Origin: Tropicimonas isoalkanivorans
Lineage (GTDB): Bacteria > Pseudomonadota > Alphaproteobacteria > Rhodobacterales > Rhodobacteraceae
Reading direction: 5' to 3'
DNA: 64,000 bases
NCBI RefSeq assembly: GCF_900112335.1
Contig: NZ_FOLG01000002.1
Location: 558,097 to 622,096 of the forward strand
Made by a program: the position numbers and the translations under genes. Shown here one piece after another: positions 17,161 to 25,218 of this stretch; position 1 is the first letter of the stretch; each line of letters starts with the position of its first letter. A model generated the notes under the pieces. That model did no database searches. It had not been told where the DNA came from and saw only the letters and a program-made list of their open reading frames with translations.

Positions 17161-18697
17161 TGCCTTTCTGCTCCAGCCCCATCGCAAGGCGCACGATATC
17201 GTCTTCGTTCACGTCGGCTCCGGTCACCTCGCCGGCGATCCGCCCGCGCCGCATGACGATGACGCGGTCGCAGAGGCCGATCACCTCGGTCATTTCGGAC
17301 GAGATCACGATGACGGAGTGCCCCGCCTCGGCGAGCGTGTGGATGAAGCCGTAAAACTGCTGCTTGGTGCCCACGTCGATGCCGCGGGTGGGCTCGTCGA
17401 TGATCACGATTTGCGGCTCGGCCAGCATGATCTTGGCCAGCAGAAGCTTCTGCTGGTTGCCGCCCGAAAGGTTGCCGATAAGCACATCGCTTTGCGGGGC
17501 GCGGATGTCGAACTCGCGGATGGCGCGCTCCAGTGCGGCCGCCTCGGCGCGCTTGTCGATCAGGATATTCGAGAACTTCTTCAGCGCCAGAAGCGTCAGG
17601 TTGCGGCGCATGTCCTGGGTCAGGATCAGCCCGTGTTCCTTGCGGTCCTCCGGCAGGTAGACCAGGCCGGCGGCCATCGCCGCCTCGACGGAGTGGATAT
17701 GCGCCGGGCTGCCGTTGATGCGCACGGTTCCGGTCGACGGGCGGACGCCGATCAGCCCCTCCATCAGTTCGGTGCGGCCGGAGCCGACGAGACCGGCGAA
17801 GCCCAGGATCTCCCCCCGGCGCAGGGTAAAGGAGACGTCCTGCACCACGGTGCCGATGGTGACGCCCTCCACCTCCAGCACCGCCTCGCTGCCGTCGGCG
17901 GGGCGTTTCGGCGGGAACATGTCGCTCAGTTCGCGGCCGACCATCGCCTCGGCCATCTGGTCCACGGTCATCTCGCCCCGGGCGGCGGTGCGCACCAGTC
18001 GGCCGTCGCGCATCACGGTCACCCGGTCCGCGATGCGGGCCACCTCGTCGAGCTTGTGGGAGGTGTAAAGGATCGCCGTCCCTTCCTCCTTCAGTCGCTC
18101 GATCTGGCGGAACAGGACCTCCGTCTCCCGCGTGGTGAGCGCGGCGGTTGGCTCGTCCATGATGAGGACGCGGGCCTTGCGGGAAAGTGCCTTGGCGATT
18201 TCCACCATCTGTTTTTCCGGAACCGATATGGCGGAGACCTGGGCGCGTGGGTCCAGCGGCGTTTCGAGCCGGTCGAGCAGGTCGCGGGTCCGGGCGCGCA
18301 TGGCGGCATGGTCGAGCCGCCAGCCGCGCCGCAGCTCGTGGCCGAGGAAGATGTTCTGCTCCACCGAAAGAAGCTGGGCGAGGTTGAACTCCTGGTGAAT
18401 CAGCGTGACCCCGCGCGCTTCGGCCTCGCGGGATTCGGCGAAGCTGACCGGCGCGCCGTCCAGTTCGACCGTGCCGCCCGAAGCCGCGAGGTAGCCCGAC
18501 ATGATCTTCATCGTCGTGGACTTGCCGGCGCCATTCTCGCCGATCAGCGCATGGACCTCGCCGGGGAAGAGCTCGATCGTGACGTCATGCAGCACCTGGA
18601 TCGGCCCGAAGGAGCGCTGCACGTTCCGCAGGGCCAGCACCGGCGTGTCCGGGGCCGGTGCGGGGCGGGCCGTCTGCGTCGCGAGGGTCGCCGTCAT
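17147..18697 (-). CDS. Sugar ABC transporter ATPase, two-domain (RbsA-like)
   Basis: 516 residues with two ABC domains. The first has a clean Walker A (GENGAGKSTT) and Walker B (VLIMDEPTAAL). The second has a degenerate P-loop (GLVGSGRTELM) but a good signature (LSGGNQQKLLLAK) and Walker B, the pattern usual for RbsA/MglA/XylG. ATG 18697 is chosen because it follows the Gfo/Idh stop by 7 nt; the open frame continues 30 codons upstream into that gene. It drives uptake through the RbsC-like permease. Confidence 0.93.
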   Translation of the reverse strand: MTATLATQTARPAPAPDTPVLALRNVQRSFGPIQVLHDVTIELFPGEVHALIGENGAGKSTTMKIMSGYLAASGGTVELDGAPVSFAESREAEARGVTLIHQEFNLAQLLSVEQNIFLGHELRRGWRLDHAAMRARTRDLLDRLETPLDPRAQVSAISVPEKQMVEIAKALSRKARVLIMDEPTAALTTRETEVLFRQIERLKEEGTAILYTSHKLDEVARIADRVTVMRDGRLVRTAARGEMTVDQMAEAMVGRELSDMFPPKRPADGSEAVLEVEGVTIGTVVQDVSFTLRRGEILGFAGLVGSGRTELMEGLIGVRPSTGTVRINGSPAHIHSVEAAMAAGLVYLPEDRKEHGLILTQDMRRNLTLLALKKFSNILIDKRAEAAALERAIREFDIRAPQSDVLIGNLSGGNQQKLLLAKIMLAEPQIVIIDEPTRGIDVGTKQQFYGFIHTLAEAGHSVIVISSEMTEVIGLCDRVIVMRRGRIAGEVTGADVNEDDIVRLAMGLEQKGNGNG

Positions 18698-18704
18698 CCG
18701 TGCC

Positions 18705-19853
18705 TCATGCCAGCTTGACCCAGGCCGCGTCCCGCTTCGAGGAACGCACGCAGGCATCGACGAAGGCAACGCCCGCCACTCCGTCATCGACCGTCGGGAA
18801 GATCACGTCGTCGGGCACCGGCTCCCCGGCCATCGTGGCCCGGATCGCCCGGGCCGCCTCGGTATAGATGTTGGCGAAGCCTTCCAGATACCCCTCCGGA
18901 TGTCCGCCAGGTGTGCGCGACACCCGCGCCGCCACGTCGCGCGCGCCCGCACCGCCACGGGTGAGAAGGCGCTTGGGCTCGCCGAAGGGGGTGAACCAGA
19001 GGTAGTTCGGGTCTTCCTGGCCCCATTCCAGACCGCCCTTGTCGCCATAGACCCGCAGACGCAGACCGTTCTCGTTGCCCGGCGCCACCTGGGAGCACCA
19101 GAGCATCCCCCGCGCCCCGCTTGCATAGCGCAGCAGGATGTGGCCGTTGTCGTCCACGCGCCGCCCCTCGACGAAGCTCTGCAGGTCCGCCGACAGCGCC
19201 TCCGGCTGCTGCCCCGTGACGAAGCCCGCCAGGTTGAACGCGTGGGTGCCGATGTCGCCCGTGGAGCCGCCGGCGCCGGAGCGCTCAGGGTCCGTCCGCC
19301 ATTCGGACTGCTTGTTGGTGCCGGTGGTCTCCACCGCCTCCGACAGCCAGTCCTGGGCGTATTCGACCTGCACCACGCGCAGCCTGCCCAGTTCGCCCTG
19401 AGCCACCATCTCGCGGGCCTGCCGCACCATGGGGTAGCCGGTATAGTTGTGGGTCAGCACGAAGAGCGCGTTCGAGGCATGGGCGAGCTTCGCCAGCTTG
19501 CGCGCATCCGGAAGGGTGGAGGTGAGCGGCTTGTCGCAGATCACGTGGATGCCGCGGCTGAGAAACTCCTTGGCCACCGGGTAATGCATGTGGTTCGGTG
19601 TCACGATGGATACTGCGTCGATGCCGTTCTTGATGCGGTTCTCGCGGATCGCCATCTCGCGGAAGTCGGCGTAGATCCGGTCCGGCGCCAGCCCGAGCGC
19701 ATCGCCGCTCGCCTTCGCCCGCTCCGGCGTGGAGGAAAGCGCCCCGGCGACGAGGTCGAACTCTCCGTCGATCCGCGCAGCAATCCGGTGCACCGCACCG
19801 ATGAAGGCGTCCATGCCGCCGCCCACCATGCCGAGCCTGATACGTTCCGCCAT
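18705..19853 (-). CDS. Gfo/Idh/MocA-family NAD(P)-dependent oxidoreductase
   Basis: 382 residues. The N-terminal Rossmann fold shows GMVGGGMDAFIGAVHR (residues 7-22) and VSIVTPNHMHYPVA; the catalytic Lys motif reads CDKPLT in place of the common EKP. The C-terminal domain has the GDIGTHAFNLAGF active-site helix with the conserved Asp/His pair. Such enzymes oxidise inositols, glucosides or other sugars at one carbon. Start at 19853, one base after the isomerase stop. The operon position, between an isomerase and an ABC importer, suggests first-step oxidation of the imported sugar. Exact substrate unknown. Confidence 0.9.
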   Translation of the reverse strand: MAERIRLGMVGGGMDAFIGAVHRIAARIDGEFDLVAGALSSTPERAKASGDALGLAPDRIYADFREMAIRENRIKNGIDAVSIVTPNHMHYPVAKEFLSRGIHVICDKPLTSTLPDARKLAKLAHASNALFVLTHNYTGYPMVRQAREMVAQGELGRLRVVQVEYAQDWLSEAVETTGTNKQSEWRTDPERSGAGGSTGDIGTHAFNLAGFVTGQQPEALSADLQSFVEGRRVDDNGHILLRYASGARGMLWCSQVAPGNENGLRLRVYGDKGGLEWGQEDPNYLWFTPFGEPKRLLTRGGAGARDVAARVSRTPGGHPEGYLEGFANIYTEAARAIRATMAGEPVPDDVIFPTVDDGVAGVAFVDACVRSSKRDAAWVKLA

Positions 19854-19854
19854 G

Positions 19855-20913
19855 TCAGCCTCCGATCCCGAGCATTTTCCGGTTTGCCGCCTCGTCCGTG
19901 CCGCCGGCGGCGAAATCGTCGAACGCTTGCGGGGTGACGCGGATGATGTGGTCCCGGACAAACGCCGCGCCTTCGCGCGCGCCGTCCTCGGGGTGTTTCA
20001 GGGCGCATTCCCATTCCACCACGGCCCAGCCGTCGAAATCGTTGGCCGCCATCTTGGAGAACACCGCCCCGAAGTCGACCTGCCCGTCACCGAGGCTGCG
20101 GAACCGGCCCGCCCGGTTCACCCAGGACTGGTAGCCGCCATAGACCCCCTGACGGCCGGTCGGATTGAACTCCGCGTCCTTGACGTGAAACATGCCGATC
20201 CGGTCGCGGTAGATGTCGATGTTGTCGAGATAGTCGAGGCACTGCAGCACGTAGTGGCTGGGGTCGTAGAGCATCTTGGCGCGGGGGTGATCGTCCACGC
20301 GCTCCAGGAACATCTCGTAGGTCACACCGTCGTGCAGGTCCTCGCCCGGATGGATCTCGTAGCAGACGTCGACACCGCACTCGTCCGCGTGATCCAGTAT
20401 TGGCTTCCAGCGCTTCGCAAGCTCGTCGAAGGCCGTCTCCACCAGCCCGGCGGGCCGCTGGGGCCACGGGTAGATGTAGGGCCATGCCAGCGCGCCGGAA
20501 AACGTCGCGTGCGCCGTGATCCCGAGGTTTCGGGACGCAGACAGCGCCTTTTTCACCTGATCGACGGCCCATTCCTGCCGCGCCTTGGGATTGTTGTGCA
20601 CCGACGGGTCCGCGAAGCCGTCGAAGGCGACGTCATAGGCGGGATGCACCGCGACGAGCTGGCCTTGCAGGTGGGTGGACAGCTCCGTCACCTCCACGCC
20701 GTTCTGGGCCGCGTGGCCCTTGAATTCGTCGCAATAATCCTTGCTCTCGGCGGCGCGGGCGAGGTCGAACAGTCGCCCGTCCCAGCTGGGGACCTGCACG
20801 CCGACGTAGCCGCAGTCCGCGGCCCATTTCGTGATGCTGTCCCACGAGTTGAATGGCGCCTCATCCCCTGCGAATTGCGCAAGAAAGAGGGCTGGCCCCT
20901 TGATCGTTTTCAT
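19855..20913 (-). CDS. Sugar phosphate isomerase/epimerase (AP-endonuclease-2 TIM barrel)
   Basis: 352 residues of the xylose-isomerase-like TIM-barrel family (IolE/IolI/LgdB-type). Metal-site acidic and His residues are seen in CYEIHPGEDLHDG, LYDPSHYVLQ, FHVKDAEF and WAVVEWECAL. ATG 20913 (MKTIKG) is preceded by GGGGAGG at good spacing; upstream in-frame codons reach into the LacI promoter and were rejected. First gene of the minus operon. With the adjacent Gfo/Idh dehydrogenase it could act on a 3-keto-sugar or keto-inositol (inference from similar pairs). Confidence 0.88.
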   Translation of the reverse strand: MKTIKGPALFLAQFAGDEAPFNSWDSITKWAADCGYVGVQVPSWDGRLFDLARAAESKDYCDEFKGHAAQNGVEVTELSTHLQGQLVAVHPAYDVAFDGFADPSVHNNPKARQEWAVDQVKKALSASRNLGITAHATFSGALAWPYIYPWPQRPAGLVETAFDELAKRWKPILDHADECGVDVCYEIHPGEDLHDGVTYEMFLERVDDHPRAKMLYDPSHYVLQCLDYLDNIDIYRDRIGMFHVKDAEFNPTGRQGVYGGYQSWVNRAGRFRSLGDGQVDFGAVFSKMAANDFDGWAVVEWECALKHPEDGAREGAAFVRDHIIRVTPQAFDDFAAGGTDEAANRKMLGIGG

Positions 20914-20983
20914 CGTGCGACCTCCCCGGCCGACGAGATGGCCCGCATTCGCGAAGCCCTCCCCCGGCGTCTGCGAATCGTTC

Positions 20984-20999
20984 ATGTAATCCTTTACAT
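20984..20999. promoter_or_regulatory. Putative LacI-family operator, site 1 (imperfect)
   Basis: ATGTAA-TCCT-TTACAT at 20984-20999 repeats the TGTAA/TTACA half-sites of the perfect palindrome at 21017-21030. Centre-to-centre distance is 32 bp, close to three helical turns, so one regulator could loop or bind co-operatively on one face. Confidence 0.6.
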
Positions 21000-21016
21000 C
21001 GGCATCATAGGGGGTA

Positions 21017-21030
21017 TGTAAACGTTTACA
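21017..21030. promoter_or_regulatory. Putative LacI-family operator, site 2 (perfect palindrome)
   Basis: TGTAAACGTTTACA is a perfect 14-bp palindrome with a central CG, the classical layout of LacI/GalR-family operators. It sits between the divergent sugar operon and the LacI gene, about 70 nt before the regulator ATG. Likely bound by that regulator to control both directions. Confidence 0.75.
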
Positions 21031-21100
21031 AGTGCAGCATTCCGATTGATTGTGGTGGGAAGCGGCGGGTGTGACCCGCGCCCGGTCGGCGGGAGATTCG

Positions 21101-22141
21101 ATGACAAGACGTGCGCCAAGCATTCGGGACGTGGCCCTTGCGGCCGGCGTCTCCACGGCGACCGTCAGCCGGACGCTCTCCGCACCGGAACTTGTGAGCG
21201 AGAAGACGCGGGAGAGCGTGTTCGAAGCGATCCGCGAGACCGGCTACCGGCTCAACGTGACCGCGAGAAACCTGCGGCGGCGCAAGACCGGGGCCATCGC
21301 AGTGCTGGTCCCGAACCTCTCCAACCCGTTCTTTTCGCGCATCCTGTCGGGCATCGCGGAGGTGATGTCGGAAAACGGCTTCAACGTGCTGATCACGGAC
21401 ACGTCTCCGCTCTCGCCCGACGAGCACCGCTTTCCCGAATATTTCAGCCTCAACCAGACCGACGGGCTGATCGTGCTGGACGGGATGCTCAGCCGCGACC
21501 TGTTGCTCAACCGGGGCGCGCCCGAGAGCCGCGCGCCGATGGTCTTCGCCTGCGAGTGGATCGAGGACATCGCGCGCCCGCGCGTGAGCGTCGACAATCG
21601 CGAAGGCTCCGCGCTTGCCGTGCAACATCTTGCTGCACTCGGGCACCGCAGGATCGGTCATATCGGCGGCCCGCCGGACAACGTTTTGACCATCGCCCGC
21701 AAGCAAGGCACCCGCGACGCGTTGCAGGCGGCCGGCCTGCCCTGCCGTGCGGAATGGGTCTACGACGGGGATTTCACGCTGCAATCCGGCGCGACGGCGG
21801 CGGCGCACTGGATGGCCTCACCGGACCGGCCGACGGCCGTAACCTGCGCCAGCGACGAGATGGCCATGGGCTTCATCGCGGAGCTGTACCGCCACGGGGT
21901 GTCCGTGCCAGCAGAGGTCTCCGTGGTCGGCTTTGACGATCTGGAAATCGCGGCCCATTTCGTGCCGCCCCTGACGACCATCCACCAGCCCCGGGCGGAC
22001 ATCGGGCGGGCCGCGGCACGAATGCTGCTTGAACGGATGGCAACGCCGCCGCAGGATCGCAACCGGGAGCCGGTGCCGCAGGTCGTTCTGCCTGTGGCGC
22101 TGGTCGAACGGCTCAGCACGGCGCCGCTGGCAGGGCCGTGA
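21101..22141 (+). CDS. LacI-family transcriptional regulator
   Basis: 346 residues. The N-terminal helix-turn-helix and hinge (SIRDVALAAGVSTATVSRTLS, then VTARNLRRRKTG) are typical. The rest is a sugar-binding core of the periplasmic-binding-protein fold ending in GFDDLEIAAHFVPPLTTIHQP. ATG 21101 has GGGAGA upstream; the frame is open 17 codons further but that stretch holds the operator region. It is divergent from the sugar ABC/Gfo/isomerase operon and is its likely local repressor. Confidence 0.93.
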   Translation: MTRRAPSIRDVALAAGVSTATVSRTLSAPELVSEKTRESVFEAIRETGYRLNVTARNLRRRKTGAIAVLVPNLSNPFFSRILSGIAEVMSENGFNVLITDTSPLSPDEHRFPEYFSLNQTDGLIVLDGMLSRDLLLNRGAPESRAPMVFACEWIEDIARPRVSVDNREGSALAVQHLAALGHRRIGHIGGPPDNVLTIARKQGTRDALQAAGLPCRAEWVYDGDFTLQSGATAAAHWMASPDRPTAVTCASDEMAMGFIAELYRHGVSVPAEVSVVGFDDLEIAAHFVPPLTTIHQPRADIGRAAARMLLERMATPPQDRNREPVPQVVLPVALVERLSTAPLAGP

Positions 22142-22164
22142 CGGTCGCGCGGGGAGGAGCGAAG

Positions 22165-23487
22165 ATGACGGGACGACGCTGGGCGGTGCTTTTTGCCATG
22201 GCGGCAGTGCCTGCGCAGGCGGGGGACCTCCCTCCGCCGATCACGGACGACATGTATGCGCCGGTCAACCCCGCGATGGTGGAGGTCGGCCACCTGCTGT
22301 TCTGGGACCCGATCCTGAGCGGCAACCAAAACATCGCCTGCGCCACATGCCACCACCCCCGGTTCGGCACCTCCGACGGTGTCTCGTTGTCGCTGGGAGA
22401 GGGCGGGACCGGGCTGGGGCCCGACCGCCGGCCCGACCCCGCGAACATGCCCGAACAGCGCGTCCCGCGGAATGCGCCTGCGCTGTTCAACCTTGGCGCG
22501 ACGGAATTTACCACGCTGTTTCACGACGGCCGGATCCAGGCGGACCCGGCCCAGCCCAACGGCTTGCGCACACCGCTCGATCAGGAAATGGTTCAGGGCT
22601 TCTCCGGCGTCCTCTCGGCGCAGACGATGTTTCCGGTCCTGTCGCAGGACGAGATGGCCGGCCACTATGGCGAGAACGAGGTCTCCAAGGCCGTGCGCTC
22701 CGGCCGGCTCACCGGCCCCGGCGGCGCCTGGGACCTGATTGCCGCGCGGGTGCGGGCCATTCCGGCGTACCAGGCCGCGTTCGAGGCCGCGTTGCCGGAG
22801 GTGGCCGCGGGGCGGCCGGTGGCCTTCACCGACATCTCCAACGCGATTGCCGAGTTCATCACCTGGGAATGGCGGGCCGACGACAGCCCGTTCGACCGCC
22901 ACCTGCGGGGCGACGCGCCCCTCACAGGCCCGGCGCTGCGCGGCATGGAGCTGTTCTACGGCGAGGCCGAATGCAGCACCTGCCACGCGGGGCCGTTCCT
23001 GACCGACCACGCCTTCCACGCGATGGGCGTGCCACAGTTCGGGCCGGGCAAGGCGGAACGCTTCGAGCGCCACTCGAGGGACGAGGGCCGCTTCCGTGTG
23101 ACGGGTCATCCCGAGGACCTCTACGCCTTCCTCACGCCCAGCCTACGGAATGTCGCCAAAACGGCCCCCTACGGGCATTCCGGCTCGCACCGGGATCTGA
23201 CGGGCTTCGTCCTCTACCATATCGACCCGGCCCGCGGCCTCGCCGCCTACGACCGCAACGAGCCCCTGTTGCAGACCTTCGAGGGAAAGGCGGTCTGGGC
23301 GGCTTTCGATGAGGAGGGCGAGGCCGACCGTATCTCCGGGTCCATCGAAACACCGCCACACCCCCTCTCCGAGGATGATGTCGCTGCGATCGTCGCCTTT
23401 CTCGAAAGCCTGACGGACGAAGCGAGCCTGGACGGCCGCATCGGCATTCCGGACAGCGTTCCCAGCGGCCTGCCGATCGATCGCTAG
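22165..23487 (+). CDS. Di-heme cytochrome c peroxidase / MauG-family protein
   Basis: 440 residues with a signal peptide (about 1-19). It has two c-heme motifs, CATCH at residues 59-63 and CSTCH at 270-274, as in CcpA and MauG. The C-terminal signature reads SLRNVAKTAPYGHSGSHRDL; the CcpA-type PYMHDG is PYGHSG here, as in several MauG-like subgroups, so the distal ligand and catalysis may differ from H2O2-reducing CcpA. ATG 22165 follows a strong GGGGAGGAG site. A GTG at 22138 overlapping the lacI stop is an alternative but would disrupt the signal peptide. It lies 23 nt after lacI. Periplasmic; peroxidase or protein-modifying oxidase. Confidence 0.88.
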   Translation: MTGRRWAVLFAMAAVPAQAGDLPPPITDDMYAPVNPAMVEVGHLLFWDPILSGNQNIACATCHHPRFGTSDGVSLSLGEGGTGLGPDRRPDPANMPEQRVPRNAPALFNLGATEFTTLFHDGRIQADPAQPNGLRTPLDQEMVQGFSGVLSAQTMFPVLSQDEMAGHYGENEVSKAVRSGRLTGPGGAWDLIAARVRAIPAYQAAFEAALPEVAAGRPVAFTDISNAIAEFITWEWRADDSPFDRHLRGDAPLTGPALRGMELFYGEAECSTCHAGPFLTDHAFHAMGVPQFGPGKAERFERHSRDEGRFRVTGHPEDLYAFLTPSLRNVAKTAPYGHSGSHRDLTGFVLYHIDPARGLAAYDRNEPLLQTFEGKAVWAAFDEEGEADRISGSIETPPHPLSEDDVAAIVAFLESLTDEASLDGRIGIPDSVPSGLPIDR

Positions 23488-23561
23488 CCGAACGGGCGAT
23501 GCGACTGGCGCGCATCGCGGATGAACCGGCGTGGGGAACGGTTTTTCGGCCGAACACTCGC

Positions 23562-23581
23562 CCGCGCGCGGCAGCGCGCGG
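23562..23581. terminator. GC hairpin between convergent genes
   Basis: Stem CCGCGCGC / GCGCGCGG with a GGCA loop in the 162-bp gap between the di-heme gene and the convergent FG-GAP gene. Just upstream (23542-23554) is TTTTTCGGCCGAA, a motif shared with 43572-43584. Probable end point for both transcripts; no U-tract directly after the stem. Confidence 0.4.
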
Positions 23582-23649
23582 CCCGGCCCAACGGGAGGAG
23601 GCGCATCTTTGATGCGGTGATGACGGGCGGGAGCGCCCCGCGCCGGGTG

Positions 23650-25218
23650 CTATCGCAGGACGTGTATCTCCACGTCCGCTCCCTCGCGGCGCACAACCTC
23701 CACGACGCGGTTGGCTGCCACTTCGCACCAGTCGCTCGCGGTCCCGTCCGGCCAGATGACGCGCAGCTCGGCACTCTCGGCCGACCCGAGCCCGAAATGC
23801 TCCGGCAGGCCCCGCCCGCTCACATGGTAGCCCCCGACGGTAATCTCGCGCGCCACAACCGTGCCGTCCGCTCGGCGCAGTTCGACCCAGGCGCCGACGG
23901 CCATGGAGTTGCCGCCCGCCTGCCGCGGCGCCACGGCGAGCCAGTTGCCGGTCGGCTCCGAGGCGTTCCGGTAGAGCTCCATGGGCGCACGGCGGTTCAC
24001 CACGGCGAGGTCCAGCCGCCCGTCGCCGTCGAAATCCGCCAGCACCGCCCCGCGCGACCGGTCGACCGTCGCGACGCCAGCCTCGATCGAGACTTCGTCA
24101 AAGGTGCCGTCCTCGCCCTGGATCAACAGGTTGTTGGGATCGTTGATGGCGTTGGTCGGCATCTGGTCGACATTGCCCTTGGCGATGAACAGATCGTCGC
24201 GGCCGTCGTTGTTCACGTCGCCGAACTGCGCCGTCCAGCCGGTGGACGGACGGCCGTCGTCGCCCAAATGGGGCCGCTGGGCGAATGTGCCGATCTCGAA
24301 AGGCGCCTGCGCGTAGCCCGAGCGCCCCTCCGACAACAGTGTGAGCTGGTCGGCCATCGAGGTGAGGACCAGGTCCGGCCGGCCATCGCCGTTGAGGTCT
24401 CGGCTGGCGATGCCCATGCCCCAGATCGAAATGTTCTTCCACCCGTCCTCCGGGCCGAGCAGGCGCGGTGCCTCTCCCATGCGCCACATCTGTTCGGAGC
24501 CGCCGCGCACGTAATAATGCCGGTCGTTCGACACGCGAAGGTCCTGCCGCCCGTCCCGCATCCAGTCCGAAAACAGCATGGAGAGCGCGCAGAACCCCGG
24601 TTCAAGCAGAATCGGTGCGCCATAGCCCTCCCCTTCGGGCCGATGCAGCTCGTTCACGTCGCATGCCTCAAAGGGCCCCTCCGGGTCCGTCCGGTCGACG
24701 TAGTTGCCGACGGCGAGGGTCGGGCGCGTCTGCCCCGGCTCCCAGGTCGCGGAAAAGGCGGTGGACCAGCGGTCGCCACCCTCGAACCCGAACGCCTCCG
24801 TCACGTCGGTGAATCTGCAGTCGCCCTCGCCGCGCAGCAGCACATTCGGACCGACCCGCAGAACTGCCAAGTCCAGCAGGCCGTCCCCGTCCAGATCCAG
24901 CGGATAGGCCCCCGTCACCCCCGTCAGTTCCGGAGCCCCGTCGCCGATGGCGAAGGAGAGCGGCCCGCCGGGGGCGGACGTCCGGTTGACGAAGAGCCGG
25001 GCCGGCTCCGTGCCGCCAGCGACGTACATCTCGGGCAGCGCGTCCCCGTTGCAGTCGAACGTCGCCACGCCCCCGCCGACGAAGTGCTCCCAGCCGCCGG
25101 AATAGACGTGGGCCACCGGCAGTGCGCCGCTGGCGTCCTCGAACCGTATCTCTCCCGCCTCCGCCGAACCGGCGACCAGCACGGCCAGCCCCGCGCAAAC
25201 CAATTGGCGCATCGTCAT
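23650..25218 (-). CDS. Secreted FG-GAP/VCBS-repeat protein with ASPIC/UnbV C-terminus (CRTAC1-like)
   Basis: 522 residues. A signal peptide (about 1-22) is followed by at least five Asp-rich FG-GAP/VCBS calcium-binding repeats (DCNGDALPE, DLDGDGLLD, DLNGDGRPD, DVNNDGRDD, DFDGDGRLD), which would form an integrin-alpha-like beta-propeller. The C-terminal part (GRGLPEHFGLGSAESAELRVIWPDG) matches the ASPIC/UnbV module. ATG 25218 overlaps the ROK regulator stop (ATGA); ATG 25212 is a second option. Export to periplasm or surface and a binding role for polysaccharide or protein are likely. Convergent with the di-heme gene; the pairing of such proteins with di-heme peroxidases is noted but its meaning is unknown. 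Confidence 0.88.
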   Translation of the reverse strand: MTMRQLVCAGLAVLVAGSAEAGEIRFEDASGALPVAHVYSGGWEHFVGGGVATFDCNGDALPEMYVAGGTEPARLFVNRTSAPGGPLSFAIGDGAPELTGVTGAYPLDLDGDGLLDLAVLRVGPNVLLRGEGDCRFTDVTEAFGFEGGDRWSTAFSATWEPGQTRPTLAVGNYVDRTDPEGPFEACDVNELHRPEGEGYGAPILLEPGFCALSMLFSDWMRDGRQDLRVSNDRHYYVRGGSEQMWRMGEAPRLLGPEDGWKNISIWGMGIASRDLNGDGRPDLVLTSMADQLTLLSEGRSGYAQAPFEIGTFAQRPHLGDDGRPSTGWTAQFGDVNNDGRDDLFIAKGNVDQMPTNAINDPNNLLIQGEDGTFDEVSIEAGVATVDRSRGAVLADFDGDGRLDLAVVNRRAPMELYRNASEPTGNWLAVAPRQAGGNSMAVGAWVELRRADGTVVAREITVGGYHVSGRGLPEHFGLGSAESAELRVIWPDGTASDWCEVAANRVVEVVRREGADVEIHVLR

